Assembly (NCBI RefSeq): GCF_014054985.1
Contig: NZ_CP059569.1
Span: 310,001 to 374,000 of the forward strand
DNA: 64,000 nt
Origin: Kingella oralis
Lineage (GTDB): Bacteria; Pseudomonadota; Gammaproteobacteria; Burkholderiales; Neisseriaceae
Reading direction: 5' to 3'
Under the pieces are notes generated by a model that saw only the letters and a list, made by a program, of their open reading frames with translations, made no database searches and had not been told where the DNA came from. Position 1 is the first letter of the stretch. Every line of letters begins with the position of its first letter. Positions 16,747-25,970 of this stretch are shown here, piece by piece. Made by a program: the position numbers and the translations under genes.

Positions 16747-18657
16747 ATGCCCAGCATTCAATTTCTCCCTAGCCATCTCATCAACCAAATTGCCGCAGGC
16801 GAAGTGGTGGAACGCCCTGCCAACGCGCTCAAAGAAATCGTGGAAAACAGCCTAGACGCGGGCGCAACGCAAATCAGCGTGGACATCGTGGGCGGCGGCA
16901 TCAAACTTTTGCGCGTGTGCGACAACGGCTGTGGCATGGAAGCGGACGATTTGCCGCTCGCGCTGTCGCGCCACGCCACCAGCAAAATCAAGAGCTTATC
17001 TGATTTGGAACGCGTGCAAAGCATGGGCTTTCGCGGCGAAGGGCTGGCAAGCATCGCATCGGTATCGCGGCTCACGCTCACCAGTCGCACCACGCACAAT
17101 GCCCACGCGCACCAAATCCGCGCGGTGGATGGCGCGTTGGGCGAGGTTGCCGCCGCCGCGCACCCCGTCGGCACCACGATTGAAATCGCCGAGCTGTTTT
17201 TCAACACGCCCGCGCGGCGCAAGTTTCTCAAATCGGAAAACACCGAATACGCGCATTGCGCCACCATGTTGGAGCGGCTGGCGTTGGCAAACCCCGCCGT
17301 ATCTTTTTCGTTGAAAAACAACGGCAAAACGGTGTTTGACTACCCCGCGCAACCCCTGAGCGAGCGTGTGGCGGCGATTATGGGCGCGGCGTTTCAGGCT
17401 GCCGCATTGCCGATTGACAGCCAAGCGGGCGAGATGGCGTTGCGCGGCTTTGTGTCCAAGCCCACCTTTGCGCAGGGCAAGAGCGACAAGCAGTTTTTCT
17501 TTGTAAACAACCGCTTTGTGCGCGATAAAGTGATGCTGCACGCGGTGAAGCAGGCGTATCGCGATGTGCTGCACAACCAAATCACGCCGGCGTTTGTGTT
17601 GTTTTTGGATTTGCCGCCCGAGCAGGTGGATGTGAACGTGCATCCCACCAAAACCGAAATCCGTTTCCGCGACAGCCAAGCGGTGCATCAGATGATTTTT
17701 CACGCGCTAAACAAGGCGTTAGCCGAAACCCGCGCCGATGTAACCGAGAGTGTGAGCAATGCGGGCGCGCTTTTGCAACAGCGGTTTGTGCCTCAGCCTG
17801 CCGCGCCTGATGAAACCCTGTTTTTGGGCAGCCTGAAAACCGAAGGCTTCAATGGTATGACAACAGCAATCCCCGCAGCGGATGCCTTTTCAGGCAGCCC
17901 AAAATCCGCGCCCATGCCCTACCAAGCCGCCGCGCGTGCGCCGCAACAACGCCCGCTGTCGCTCAACGAAAACCGCGCCGCCTTGCAAGCCTATGCCGAG
18001 CTCTACCGAGAGGATGACGATTTGGCGGCGTTTGAACCGCAGGCGGCGCAGGTGCGGCAGCCTGAAAACGCTTATCCGCTGGGCTTTGCCATTGCCCAGC
18101 TGCTGGGCATTTATGTGTTGGCGCAGGCAGCGGACAGCTTGATTTTGGTGGATATGCACGCCGCTGCCGAGCGCGTGAACTACGAAAAAATGAAAGCGCA
18201 GCGCGATGCGGAAGGCAGCCTGAAAACGCAGATGCTGCTGATTCCCGTCGCCTTTGAAGCCAGCCATGCCGAGCTTGCCGCGCGCGCGGATTACGCCGCC
18301 GAGTTGGCACAATATGGCTTGGATTTGGCGGATTTGGGCAACGGGCAAATTGCCGTGCGCGCCGTGCCGCAGATGCTGGGCAAGGCAGATGTTGCCGCGC
18401 TGGCGCGCGATGTGTTGCGCGAATTGGCGGCGGTGGGCAGCAGCCAAACCATTGAAGCCAAAGAAAATCAGATTTTAAGCACCATGGCGTGCCACGGTTC
18501 TATCCGCGCGGGGCGGCAATTAACCCTGCCCGAAATGAACGCGCTGCTGCGCGATATGGAAGCCACGCCGCGCAGCAACCAATGCAACCACGGGCGACCG
18601 ACTTGGGTGAAACTGACGCTGGCGGATTTGGATGGGCTGTTTTTGCGGGGGCAGTAG
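16747..18657 (+). CDS. mutL: DNA mismatch repair protein MutL
   Basis: Mismatch-repair ATPase that couples MutS to strand incision. The 636 residues comprise an N-terminal GHKL ATPase (EIVENSLDAGATQ, VCDNGCGM, GFRGEGLASI), a transducer domain, a variable linker and a C-terminal dimerisation domain. The C-terminal domain carries DMHAAAERVNYE, the endonuclease motif (DxHAxxExxxxE) of MutL proteins from organisms lacking MutH. Several DUS are read in frame: FQAA near 17393, GSLKT near 17827, RQPEN near 18057 and GSLKT near 18213, mostly in the linker and C-terminal part. Length is normal. Confidence 0.97.
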   Translation: MPSIQFLPSHLINQIAAGEVVERPANALKEIVENSLDAGATQISVDIVGGGIKLLRVCDNGCGMEADDLPLALSRHATSKIKSLSDLERVQSMGFRGEGLASIASVSRLTLTSRTTHNAHAHQIRAVDGALGEVAAAAHPVGTTIEIAELFFNTPARRKFLKSENTEYAHCATMLERLALANPAVSFSLKNNGKTVFDYPAQPLSERVAAIMGAAFQAAALPIDSQAGEMALRGFVSKPTFAQGKSDKQFFFVNNRFVRDKVMLHAVKQAYRDVLHNQITPAFVLFLDLPPEQVDVNVHPTKTEIRFRDSQAVHQMIFHALNKALAETRADVTESVSNAGALLQQRFVPQPAAPDETLFLGSLKTEGFNGMTTAIPAADAFSGSPKSAPMPYQAAARAPQQRPLSLNENRAALQAYAELYREDDDLAAFEPQAAQVRQPENAYPLGFAIAQLLGIYVLAQAADSLILVDMHAAAERVNYEKMKAQRDAEGSLKTQMLLIPVAFEASHAELAARADYAAELAQYGLDLADLGNGQIAVRAVPQMLGKADVAALARDVLRELAAVGSSQTIEAKENQILSTMACHGSIRAGRQLTLPEMNALLRDMEATPRSNQCNHGRPTWVKLTLADLDGLFLRGQ

Positions 18658-18731
18658 TGTTAACAAGATAAAGGCAGGCTGAAAACGGGATTTTCGTTTT
18701 CAGGCTGCCTTAATATTGGGGGCGGTTAGCA

Positions 18732-18798
18732 GTAGGTCGGGCATTGATACCCGACGCTTTTTTTGTCGGTGCTTGTCGGGCATCAATGCCCGACCTAC
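18732..18798. repeat. REPIN-like inverted repeat, GTAGGTCGGGCAT family, copy A
   Basis: GTAGGTCGGGCATTGATACC and its near reverse complement ending GCATCAATGCCCGACCTAC enclose a short T-rich spacer. Each arm is itself a palindrome (GTCGGGCATtGATGCCCGAC type). A second full copy with a longer spacer is at 29430-29516 and a half copy at 32448-32469. Confidence 0.8.
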
Positions 18799-18950
18799 TG
18801 GGTTTCAGGCTGCGTTGGCGGGGAGTAGGGTGTGAGCCGCAGGCACGCACGCGGTTTTGGGTGGGGAATGGCATGGGTGGCTATGATGCGGGTTGGGGAG
18901 ATTGGGCGTTTGGCAAATGGTTTAGTCGCGCGGTTTAACCGTGCGCAAAA

Positions 18951-18989
18951 AGGCAGCCTGAAAACGTATTTTCCGTTTTCAGGCTGCCT
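18951..18989. terminator. DUS-pair hairpin downstream of the Sel1 gene
   Basis: AGGCAGCCTGAAAACG and CGTTTTCAGGCTGCCT pair around a short loop, 16 bases beyond the Sel1-gene stop. Confidence 0.6.
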
Positions 18990-19004
18990 CAATATTGAGG
19001 GCGG

Positions 19005-20126
19005 TTAGCGAATGCCTATTTCTTTTAAAGTTTGCAAAGCAGTGCGGGCATTTGTTTTGGCTTCGGCATTTTCTTCTGTATCAGGTTGTGCCAGCACTTT
19101 TTGCCACCATGCTTTGGCTTGTTGGAAATCTTGTGCCACGCCTTGACCAGTAGCGTATATCAAACCCAAATTATATTGCGCCCCAGCAACTCCTTGATTA
19201 GCAGCTTTTTGATACCATGATAAGGCTTGTTGATAGTTCTGTGCTACACCACGACCTTCGTAATACATCACGCCCAAATTGTATTGCGCCATAGCATCCC
19301 CCTGATTAGCCGCTTTTTGATACCATGCCAAGGCTTGTTGGTAGTCTTGTGCTACACCACGACCTTCGTCATACATCACGCCTAAATTGAATTGCGCATC
19401 AGAATACCCCTGATTAGCCGCTTTTTGATACCACGCCAAGGCTTGTTGGTAGTCTTGCGCTACACCACGACCATCTTCATACATCCTACTCAAATTGTAT
19501 TGCGCCGCAGCAAGTCCTTGATGAGCGGCTTTTTGATACCACGCCAAAGCTCGTTGGTAGCTCTGTGCCACACCTTGGCCTTTGGAATACATGACACCCA
19601 AATTGAATTGCGCCGCGGCATATTCTTGATTCGCTGCTTTTTGATACCACACCAAGGCTTGTTGATAGTCCTGTGCCACACCTTGACCGTTGTAATACAT
19701 TCCGCCTAAATTGAATTGCGCCTCAGCAACTCCTTGATTGGCAGCTTTTTGATACCATGCTATCGCTTGTTGATAGTCTTGTGCCACGCCTTGCCCTTTT
19801 TCATACATCACGCCCAAATTAAATTGCGCCTCAGCATCTCCTTGATTGGCAGCTTTTTGATACCATGCTATCGCTTGTTGATAGTCTTGTGCCACGCCTT
19901 GCCCTTTTTCATACATCACGCCCAAATTAAATTGCGCCTCAGCATCCCCTTGCTGTGCCAGCGGCTGCCATAGGCGAAACGCTTGCTTATAGTTTCCAGC
20001 TTGATAAGCTGCCGCAGCTTGTTCAAATTGCGTTGTGTTATCCGCCCAAGCAGGCGCGGCGGTTGCCAGCAGTAATGCCGCCCATATTGCGCTCATTTGT
20101 GGTTTAAAAAATGGGTGCGTAAACAT
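19005..20126 (-). CDS. secreted Sel1-repeat (tetratricopeptide-like) protein
   Basis: 373 residues with a signal peptide (about 1-28, cleavage after AWA) and eight consecutive 36-residue Sel1-like repeats after a first degenerate TPR-like unit. The repeat consensus is AQFNLGVMYxxGxGVAQDYQ followed by QALAWYQKAANQ. Sel1 arrays form helical solenoids for protein-protein contacts, here in the periplasm or on the surface. Two adjacent repeats are identical at the DNA level (19730-19838 and 19838-19946), a sign of recent duplication. No catalytic domain is present and the partner is unknown. Confidence 0.9.
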   Translation of the reverse strand: MFTHPFFKPQMSAIWAALLLATAAPAWADNTTQFEQAAAAYQAGNYKQAFRLWQPLAQQGDAEAQFNLGVMYEKGQGVAQDYQQAIAWYQKAANQGDAEAQFNLGVMYEKGQGVAQDYQQAIAWYQKAANQGVAEAQFNLGGMYYNGQGVAQDYQQALVWYQKAANQEYAAAQFNLGVMYSKGQGVAQSYQRALAWYQKAAHQGLAAAQYNLSRMYEDGRGVAQDYQQALAWYQKAANQGYSDAQFNLGVMYDEGRGVAQDYQQALAWYQKAANQGDAMAQYNLGVMYYEGRGVAQNYQQALSWYQKAANQGVAGAQYNLGLIYATGQGVAQDFQQAKAWWQKVLAQPDTEENAEAKTNARTALQTLKEIGIR

Positions 20127-20246
20127 TTTGAAATCGCCTTTCTATAAAAATTGGGCGGCATCTGCCGTTGTGGGGTGAAAAAATGTGCTTGCTATTGGGC
20201 GCAGCAAAGTTTGTTTTCCAGCAATTTTCTCGCCATTTTGCGCTTA

Positions 20247-20287
20247 AAGGCAGCCTGAAACGGTGTTTTCCGTTTTCAGGCTGCCTT
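20247..20287. terminator. DUS-pair hairpin downstream of ilvE
   Basis: AAGGCAGCCTGAAACGG and CCGTTTTCAGGCTGCCTTT form the stem 30 bases beyond the ilvE stop. Confidence 0.55.
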
Positions 20288-20316
20288 TATGGCGTTGGTT
20301 AATGGCGTTGAACGGT

Positions 20317-21312
20317 TTACACGCGCACTAACCAGTCGTATTTGTCTTCTGCCAAGCCAAATTGAATGTCGGTAACGGCTTTGCGGATGGCGGTGCCGCG
20401 TTCAGTGCTGGCAACGGGGATTTCTTTGCCGTCGATTACAAAGCTGGTAACGGGCGAAATCACGGCGGCGGTGCCTGTTAGGATGGCTTCCGCGCCTTGT
20501 TCCACGGCGGCTTTGAGCTCGGCTACGGTGAAGTTGCGCTCGCTGATGGTGTAGCCCAAATCGTTGGCGATGGTGAGCACGGAATCGCGGGTTACGCCGT
20601 GCAAAAATTCGCTGGTGAGCGGTTTGGTGATGATTTCGTTGCCGTTAATCAGCGCGAAGTTGGAAGCAGCGGTTTCTTGCACGTCGCCATTGGGGCAGAA
20701 CAGCACTTGGTTTGCGCCGTGTTCTTCTTTGGCTTTGAGCACCCATGCGAGAGCGGAGGCGTAGTTGCCGCCGCATTTGATGCGTCCCATGTGTGGTGCG
20801 CAGCGGGCGTGTTCGGTTTCCACCAAGAGTTTCATGGGCGCGCCTGTTTTAAAATAATCGCCCACGGGGGAGGCGAGAATATAGAGCAGGGCGTTGGCAG
20901 ATGGCGTGGCGGCCTTGCCGATAACGGGGTCGGTGCCGATGAGGGTGGGGCGCAGATAGAGCGAGGCGGGCGCATCGGGGATGATGTCGGCGGCGCGGCG
21001 CACCAGTTCAATCAGGGCAGCCTGAAAAGCCTCGGTTTCGGGCACGGGCAAATGCAGCAGGCGCGCGCTTTGGCGCATGCGGGCGATGTTCATGTCGGGG
21101 CGGAATAGGTGGATGCTGTCGTCGGCGTGGCGAAAGGCTTTGAGCCCTTCAAAACATTCGCTGCCGTAGTGCAAGCTATGCGCGCCAGGGGCGAGGGTAA
21201 ATTCGCTGCTGGATTGCCAACGGGTTGGCTGCCATGCGCCGTTTTCAAAGGCGAGAACGGGCATTTCGGGGTGGAATACGCTGCCAAATACGGCGGGGAC
21301 TTCGCGTGCCAT
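20317..21312 (-). CDS. ilvE: branched-chain amino acid aminotransferase
   Basis: Fold-type IV PLP enzyme that transaminates Ile, Leu and Val with 2-oxoglutarate. In the 331 residues, LHYGSECFEGLKAFRHADDSIHLFRP, the PLP-lysine region GRIKCGGNYASAL, QETAASNFALINGNEIITKPL and EAILTGTAAVISPV are class-IV aminotransferase hallmarks. It stands alone between DUS hairpins. Cytoplasmic. Confidence 0.95.
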   Translation of the reverse strand: MAREVPAVFGSVFHPEMPVLAFENGAWQPTRWQSSSEFTLAPGAHSLHYGSECFEGLKAFRHADDSIHLFRPDMNIARMRQSARLLHLPVPETEAFQAALIELVRRAADIIPDAPASLYLRPTLIGTDPVIGKAATPSANALLYILASPVGDYFKTGAPMKLLVETEHARCAPHMGRIKCGGNYASALAWVLKAKEEHGANQVLFCPNGDVQETAASNFALINGNEIITKPLTSEFLHGVTRDSVLTIANDLGYTISERNFTVAELKAAVEQGAEAILTGTAAVISPVTSFVIDGKEIPVASTERGTAIRKAVTDIQFGLAEDKYDWLVRV

Positions 21313-21462
21313 GTGGGTTCCTTTCGGGTTTGTGAACAGGGTTTGTTAAAAAGCGTGAAGATACTCTTTGGGTTGAGGCTTGGCAAGTTTCAGGCTGCCT
21401 TTGTTGATGTAGCGCAGGCAGCCTGAAAAGAGTTTTGGGGGTGGATTGATGCAGCCTGAAAA

Positions 21463-22755
21463 TCAGTCTTTCAAGCGCAATTCTGCCGAGCGGGCGTGGG
21501 CGGTTAGGTTTTCGCCGTGCGCCAAAATGCTGGCGATTTTGCCTAATTGTTGCGCGCCTTGTTCGGAAACTTGAATCAGGCTGCTGCGTTTTTGGAAGTC
21601 ATATGTCCCAAGTGGCGATGAAAACCGCGCGGTGCGGCTGGTGGGCAGCACATGGTTGGGGCCGGCGCAGTAGTCGCCCAAACTTTCGCTGGTGTAGCGC
21701 CCCATAAAGATGGCGCCGGCGTGGCGGATTTTTTGCGCCCATGCGGCGGCGTTTTCCACGGAAAGTTCCAGATGCTCGGGCGCGATGTAGTTGGCGATGG
21801 CGCAGGCTTCGTCTAGGTCTTTTGCCAGAATCATCGCGCCGCGGTTACCAAGGCTGGCTTCAATAATCGCGCGGCGCGGCATGGTGGGCATCAGGCGGTG
21901 CATGGCAGCCTGAACTTCGTCTAAATAATCGGGCGATGTGGCGATTAAAATCGCTTGGGCGATTTCATCGTGCTCGGCTTGGCTAAACAAATCCATCGCC
22001 ACCCAATCGGCAGGCGTGCTGCCATCGGCAATCACCAAAATTTCGCTCGGCCCTGCCACCATATCAATCCCCACCACGCCGAACACGCGGCGTTTGGCGG
22101 CGGCAACAAAGGCATTGCCCGGCCCAGTGATTTTGTCCACTTGCGGCACGGTTTGCGTGCCATACGCCAACGCGGCAACGGCTTGCGCCCCGCCGATGGT
22201 GAACACTTTGGTTACGCCTGCGATATACGCCGCCGCCAGCACAATATCATTGCGCTCGCCCTGCGGCGTGGGCACAACCATGATGATTTCGGGCACGCCC
22301 GCCACATGAGCAGGCATGGCGTTCATAATCACGCTGCTGGGATACGCCGCCTTGCCACCTGGCACATAAATCCCCACGCGATCCAACGGCGTGACTTGCT
22401 GCCCCAGCAGCGTGCCATCGGCATCGGTGTAGTGCCACGATTCTTGTTTTTGGTGTTGATGATAACTGCGCACACGCTCGGCAGCCGTTTGCAGCGCGGT
22501 TTGCACATTTTCAGGCAGCCTGAAAAAGGCGGCTTTTAAATCGTCTTGCGACAGGGTTAAATCTGCCATCGTTTGCGCTTGCGTGCCGTCAAATTGGTTG
22601 GTGTATGCAATCACCGCCGCATCGCCACGCCGTTGCACATCGGCGCAAATATCGGCAACGATTTGGTCAATTTTGGGGTCTTGCACGGTTTCAAAAGCAA
22701 GCAGCGCTTGCAATTCTTGCTGAAATTGGGGCGATTGAGTGGAGAGGCGTTTCAT
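21463..22755 (-). CDS. hisD: histidinol dehydrogenase
   Basis: Catalyses the last two steps of histidine synthesis, from L-histidinol to L-histidine with NAD. The 430 residues contain [66 protein letters not shown] and [11 protein letters not shown], the last two providing zinc-site and catalytic residues. Here hisD is a single gene, not part of a his operon. Several DUS lie inside (near 21905 and 22511). Confidence 0.96.
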   Translation of the reverse strand: MKRLSTQSPQFQQELQALLAFETVQDPKIDQIVADICADVQRRGDAAVIAYTNQFDGTQAQTMADLTLSQDDLKAAFFRLPENVQTALQTAAERVRSYHQHQKQESWHYTDADGTLLGQQVTPLDRVGIYVPGGKAAYPSSVIMNAMPAHVAGVPEIIMVVPTPQGERNDIVLAAAYIAGVTKVFTIGGAQAVAALAYGTQTVPQVDKITGPGNAFVAAAKRRVFGVVGIDMVAGPSEILVIADGSTPADWVAMDLFSQAEHDEIAQAILIATSPDYLDEVQAAMHRLMPTMPRRAIIEASLGNRGAMILAKDLDEACAIANYIAPEHLELSVENAAAWAQKIRHAGAIFMGRYTSESLGDYCAGPNHVLPTSRTARFSSPLGTYDFQKRSSLIQVSEQGAQQLGKIASILAHGENLTAHARSAELRLKD

Positions 22756-23031
22756 GATGCGTTCCTTTGCGAGCGGAGAAAAAGGCTGAGGCAGCCTGAA
22801 AATAGTGAATACAGGTTCTAAGACGAATGGGATTGTACCAGCGATAGCATCAGGCAGCCTGAAAACGCAGTTTGAGATGCGCGGTTAGGCTTAACGAAAA
22901 CGCCCCCATAGCGTTTTCAGGCTGCCTCCAAGCCCAAACCATTCCGCCTAACCATTTGCGAACAGGCTTAACTTGTTTTAACATTCTGGCTCAATTTGTT
23001 TACCCAACCCAACCATAAAAAGGAACGCCGC

Positions 23032-24129
23032 ATGAGCAAAACCCTGCCCCTGCACGCCGACACCGTTGGCAGTTACCTGCGCACCGCCGCGCTCAAACAA
23101 GCCCGCGCCGACTTCGCCGCAGGCAAAATCAGCCGCGACGCGCTCACCCAAATTGAAGACCAAGAAATCGCCAAACTGGTGCAAGACCAGCTAGATGCAG
23201 GCATCCAAGTCATCACCGATGGCGAATTTCGCCGCTCGTGGTGGCACATAGATTTCCTAGAAAACCTAAACGGCATTGAAGGCTTTATCCCCGAGCAAGC
23301 CTATGCCTTTAAAAACACCGAAGTTCGCAAATACAACACGCGCTGCTGCGGCAAAGTGTCGTGGAACGAAAACCACCCCTTTATCCAGCATTATCAATCG
23401 CTGGCCAAAATTGTCGGCAACCGCGGCATCGTAAAATACACCATCCCCAGCCCCAACCAGCTGATGTATCCGTTTATCTGGGACACAGGCGTGTATGCCA
23501 GCAAGCAAGCCTTTGCCGAAGACGTGCGCCAAACCTATAAAGACGCCATCCGCGCGTTTTACAACGCAGGCTGCCGCTATCTGCAAATCGATGATGTGTA
23601 CTGGGGCACGCTGTGCAACAACTACGGCAAAGCAGACTTTGATTTTGAAGGCAGCAAAAAAATCGCGCTGGAAAACATCCAAGCCATTTTGGCAGACAAA
23701 CCCGCCGACATGACCATCACCACCCACGTTTGCCGTGGCAACTATAAATCATCCTACCTGCTCAGCGGCGCATACGACCCCGTTGCCCCCGAGCTATTCG
23801 GGCAAACCGCCTACGACGGCTATTTTTTGGAATACGACACCGACCGCGCAGGCGGCTTTGAACCGCTCAAATACTTCAACGATAACCCACACAAAGGACG
23901 CATCGTGCTGGGCTTGATTACATCCAAATTCCCCGAGCTGGAAGACAAAGCTGCCGTCAAAGCACGCATCGCCGAAGCGGCAAAAATCGTGCCATTGGAA
24001 CAACTGGCGCTGTCGCCGCAATGCGGTTTCGCTTCCACCGAAGAGGGCAATATCATGACCGAAGCGCAGCAATGGGCGAAAGTGAAGCTGGTGGAAGAAA
24101 TCGCTGCCGAAGTTTGGGGCGAGGATTAA
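23032..24129 (+). CDS. MetE C-terminal-like (YxjG/YxjH-type) methyltransferase
   Basis: A 365-residue protein matching only the catalytic C-terminal half of cobalamin-independent methionine synthase, as in the YxjG/YxjH group. DGEFRRSWWHIDFLENL is near the N-terminus, LQIDDVYWGTLC in the barrel, and the zinc ligands can be placed in THVCRGNYKSS (His, Cys), FLEYDTDRAGGFEPL (Glu) and LSPQCGFAST (Cys). It probably methylates homocysteine or a related thiol; the methyl donor is uncertain because the N-terminal folate domain is absent. The ATG at 23032 follows AAGGAACGCC. It ends at a strong terminator. Confidence 0.88.
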   Translation: MSKTLPLHADTVGSYLRTAALKQARADFAAGKISRDALTQIEDQEIAKLVQDQLDAGIQVITDGEFRRSWWHIDFLENLNGIEGFIPEQAYAFKNTEVRKYNTRCCGKVSWNENHPFIQHYQSLAKIVGNRGIVKYTIPSPNQLMYPFIWDTGVYASKQAFAEDVRQTYKDAIRAFYNAGCRYLQIDDVYWGTLCNNYGKADFDFEGSKKIALENIQAILADKPADMTITTHVCRGNYKSSYLLSGAYDPVAPELFGQTAYDGYFLEYDTDRAGGFEPLKYFNDNPHKGRIVLGLITSKFPELEDKAAVKARIAEAAKIVPLEQLALSPQCGFASTEEGNIMTEAQQWAKVKLVEEIAAEVWGED

Positions 24130-24145
24130 TCGTTGTTTGAATGGG

Positions 24146-24179
24146 AAACAGCCGTTTGCGATAAACAAACGGCTGTTTT
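24146..24179 (+). terminator. rho-independent terminator after the MetE-like gene
   Basis: AAACAGCCGTTTG and CAAACGGCTGTTTTG form a perfect 13-bp stem with an 8-base loop followed by Ts. A DUS-pair hairpin follows at 24183-24221 and would serve converging thiL. Confidence 0.85.
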
Positions 24180-24221
24180 GTGTTTTTCAGGCTGCCTTGG
24201 TGGTTTGAGGCAGCCTGAAAA

Positions 24222-25205
24222 TTAAGATTGGGCAAAATGGTCAAACCCTGCGTGGGGCAGATGGATTTCGTTGCCTTGGGCGTTGAGGATTTTCAGGCTG
24301 CCTGAATGGTTGATTTTGCCGATGCGGTGCACGGGGGTTTGCGCGGTTTGGGCGGCAGCCTGAATTTGGCGGCGATTTTCTGGCGGGGCGGTGAAGAGCA
24401 GTTCGTAGTCGTCGCCGCCGGCGAGCGTGAGCTCGTGCACGATGTGTTCAGGCAGGGCTTGGCGCAGCTCGGGCAGGGTGGGCACGGCATGGGCATGGAT
24501 TTCTGCGCCCACGCGGGAGGCGGCAAGGATGTGTCCGAGGTCTTGGGCAAGCCCGTCGGAGATGTCTTGGGCGGCGGTGGCGAGGGGGAGGAGGGCTTGC
24601 CCAAGGGCGACGCGCGGGGTGGGGCGCAGGCGGGCGGCTTCGCATTGGGCGAATAGGTGTTCGGGCAGGGTGATGTTGCCCCAGATGTGGTGCAGGGCGG
24701 CGGCTGCCAGCCCGATTTGCCCTGATACCCAGATGTCGTCGCCGTGTTGCGCGCCACTGCGGCGCAGGGCTTTGCCTGCGGGGAGTTCGCCTGTGATGGC
24801 GACGTTGAAGGCTAGGTTGCCTCGGGTGGTGTCACCGCCGATAAGGGTGATGCCGTATTGGCGCAGGGTGGCAAATAGGCTGCCTGAAAAGGCTTGCAGC
24901 CACGCCTCGTTCAGCTCGGGCAGGGCGGCGCTTAATAATACCCAGCGCGGTTGCCCGCCCATGGCGGCGATGTCGGAGATATTGGTGGCGAGGATTTTGT
25001 GGGCGATGGCTTCGGGCGGGTCGGTTGGGAAAAAATGGCGATTGGCGAGCAGCATATCGCTGCTGAAACAGAGGTCAAAGCCTGTGCGGGGGCGGATGAT
25101 GGCGGCATCGTCGCCTATGCCGAGCAGGAGGTCGGGGTCGGGCGGCTGGGGGAGGGCGAGGTGGCGGCGGATGAAGTCAAATTCGCCAAGGGGGGTGGTG
25201 GGCAT
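24222..25205 (-). CDS. thiL: thiamine-monophosphate kinase
   Basis: ATP-dependent kinase that makes thiamine pyrophosphate from thiamine phosphate. The 327-residue AIR-synthase-fold protein shows LLLGIGDDAAII, SSDMLLANRHFF, NISDIAAMGGQPRWVLLS, ITLIGGDTTRG, QDISDGLAQDLGH and LAGGDDYELLF. DUS-derived peptides occur in frame (AFSGSL near 24884, GSLK near 24290), the second close to the C-terminus. Cytoplasmic; no other thi genes are nearby. Confidence 0.94.
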   Translation of the reverse strand: MPTTPLGEFDFIRRHLALPQPPDPDLLLGIGDDAAIIRPRTGFDLCFSSDMLLANRHFFPTDPPEAIAHKILATNISDIAAMGGQPRWVLLSAALPELNEAWLQAFSGSLFATLRQYGITLIGGDTTRGNLAFNVAITGELPAGKALRRSGAQHGDDIWVSGQIGLAAAALHHIWGNITLPEHLFAQCEAARLRPTPRVALGQALLPLATAAQDISDGLAQDLGHILAASRVGAEIHAHAVPTLPELRQALPEHIVHELTLAGGDDYELLFTAPPENRRQIQAAAQTAQTPVHRIGKINHSGSLKILNAQGNEIHLPHAGFDHFAQS

Positions 25206-25324
25206 TTTCAGGCTGCCTTTGAGGCGGGGCTGCCTTCGCGTTGGTAGGGGATGGAAAGGTTGGCATTATACGTTGTGCCAAGTGCACAGGCTGCTTTTGG
25301 TTTGCACGGCGGTTGCAAAATGCG

Positions 25325-25795
25325 TTATTTCATGCGCCGCACGGGGGTGTAAAAATCATCGGGCGCGGCTTCCAGTTTCAACGCTTCGTTGGGCGTGATT
25401 TGGATAAACGCGGTGAAGCCGTCCGCGCAGCTTAACGATAAACCAATCCGCAGGTATTTTTTGTTGGGGCTGATTTTTTTCAGCATATTTCGCAAGGGGC
25501 GGGCGTAGGCTTCGTCTCCTGCATCGTCTGCTATGCTGGCGCGAATGCTTTGCGCGAGTTCTTTGCCGTTTATCCAGTCGGCTTGGTGTGCATAGCCGTT
25601 TTTCTTGTTGCGGCAGTTGGGCGCGACTTGGGCAAATGCTTCAAAGCCGTGTTTGCCAATCACAAAGCGTTCTGCGCCTGCGGGGGTGTCTTGTTCCCAT
25701 GTTCCGTAGCTTTGGCGGTAGGGATTGCCTTCGGCGTGGGTGGCGGTGGCGAGTATTAGGGAAACGGCTAGAACGGCGGTTTTCAAGGATTTCAT
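25325..25795 (-). CDS. secreted protein of unknown function
   Basis: 156 residues starting MKSLKTAVLAVSLILATATHA, a clear signal peptide with likely cleavage after THA. The mature part has two cysteines (APNCRNKKNG, LSCADGF) and ends in a basic stretch. Its length, and the spacing of the cysteines, suggest a small periplasmic domain. No family was recognised. AAGGAAT precedes the ATG. Confidence 0.72.
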   Translation of the reverse strand: MKSLKTAVLAVSLILATATHAEGNPYRQSYGTWEQDTPAGAERFVIGKHGFEAFAQVAPNCRNKKNGYAHQADWINGKELAQSIRASIADDAGDEAYARPLRNMLKKISPNKKYLRIGLSLSCADGFTAFIQITPNEALKLEAAPDDFYTPVRRMK

Positions 25796-25906
25796 GGGGA
25801 TTCCTTTTTACGTTGGGGGTCGGATTTCAGGCTGCCTTTATGGGCAGGGCAGCCTGCGTTTGGGTTGGAATGAAAGCGGTGTGATTATACGTTGCGCCAA
25901 ATGCAA

Positions 25907-25946
25907 AGGCAGCCTGAAAAGCCAAATTCCGCTTTTCAGGCTGCCT
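25907..25946. terminator. DUS-pair hairpin downstream of the GST gene
   Basis: AGGCAGCCTGAAAAGC and GCTTTTCAGGCTGCCT form a 16-bp stem, 25 bases after the GST stop. Confidence 0.6.
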
Positions 25947-25970
25947 ATTTGCTATCCGGCTTACTCCGTT

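Larger units (their letters stand above)
18658..19004. other. intergenic region between mutL and the Sel1 gene
   Basis: It holds a hairpin after mutL (18670-18711, one arm a variant DUS with AGGCAGG), a 67-bp GTAGGTCGGGCAT inverted-repeat element (18732-18798) and a DUS-pair terminator (18951-18989) for the converging Sel1 gene. No gene is supported. Confidence 0.7.

Noticed and set aside
19392..19973. Repeat array that could look like a CRISPR
   Set aside because: The 108-bp periodicity is the coding repeat of the Sel1 protein. There are no unique spacers and no cas genes.
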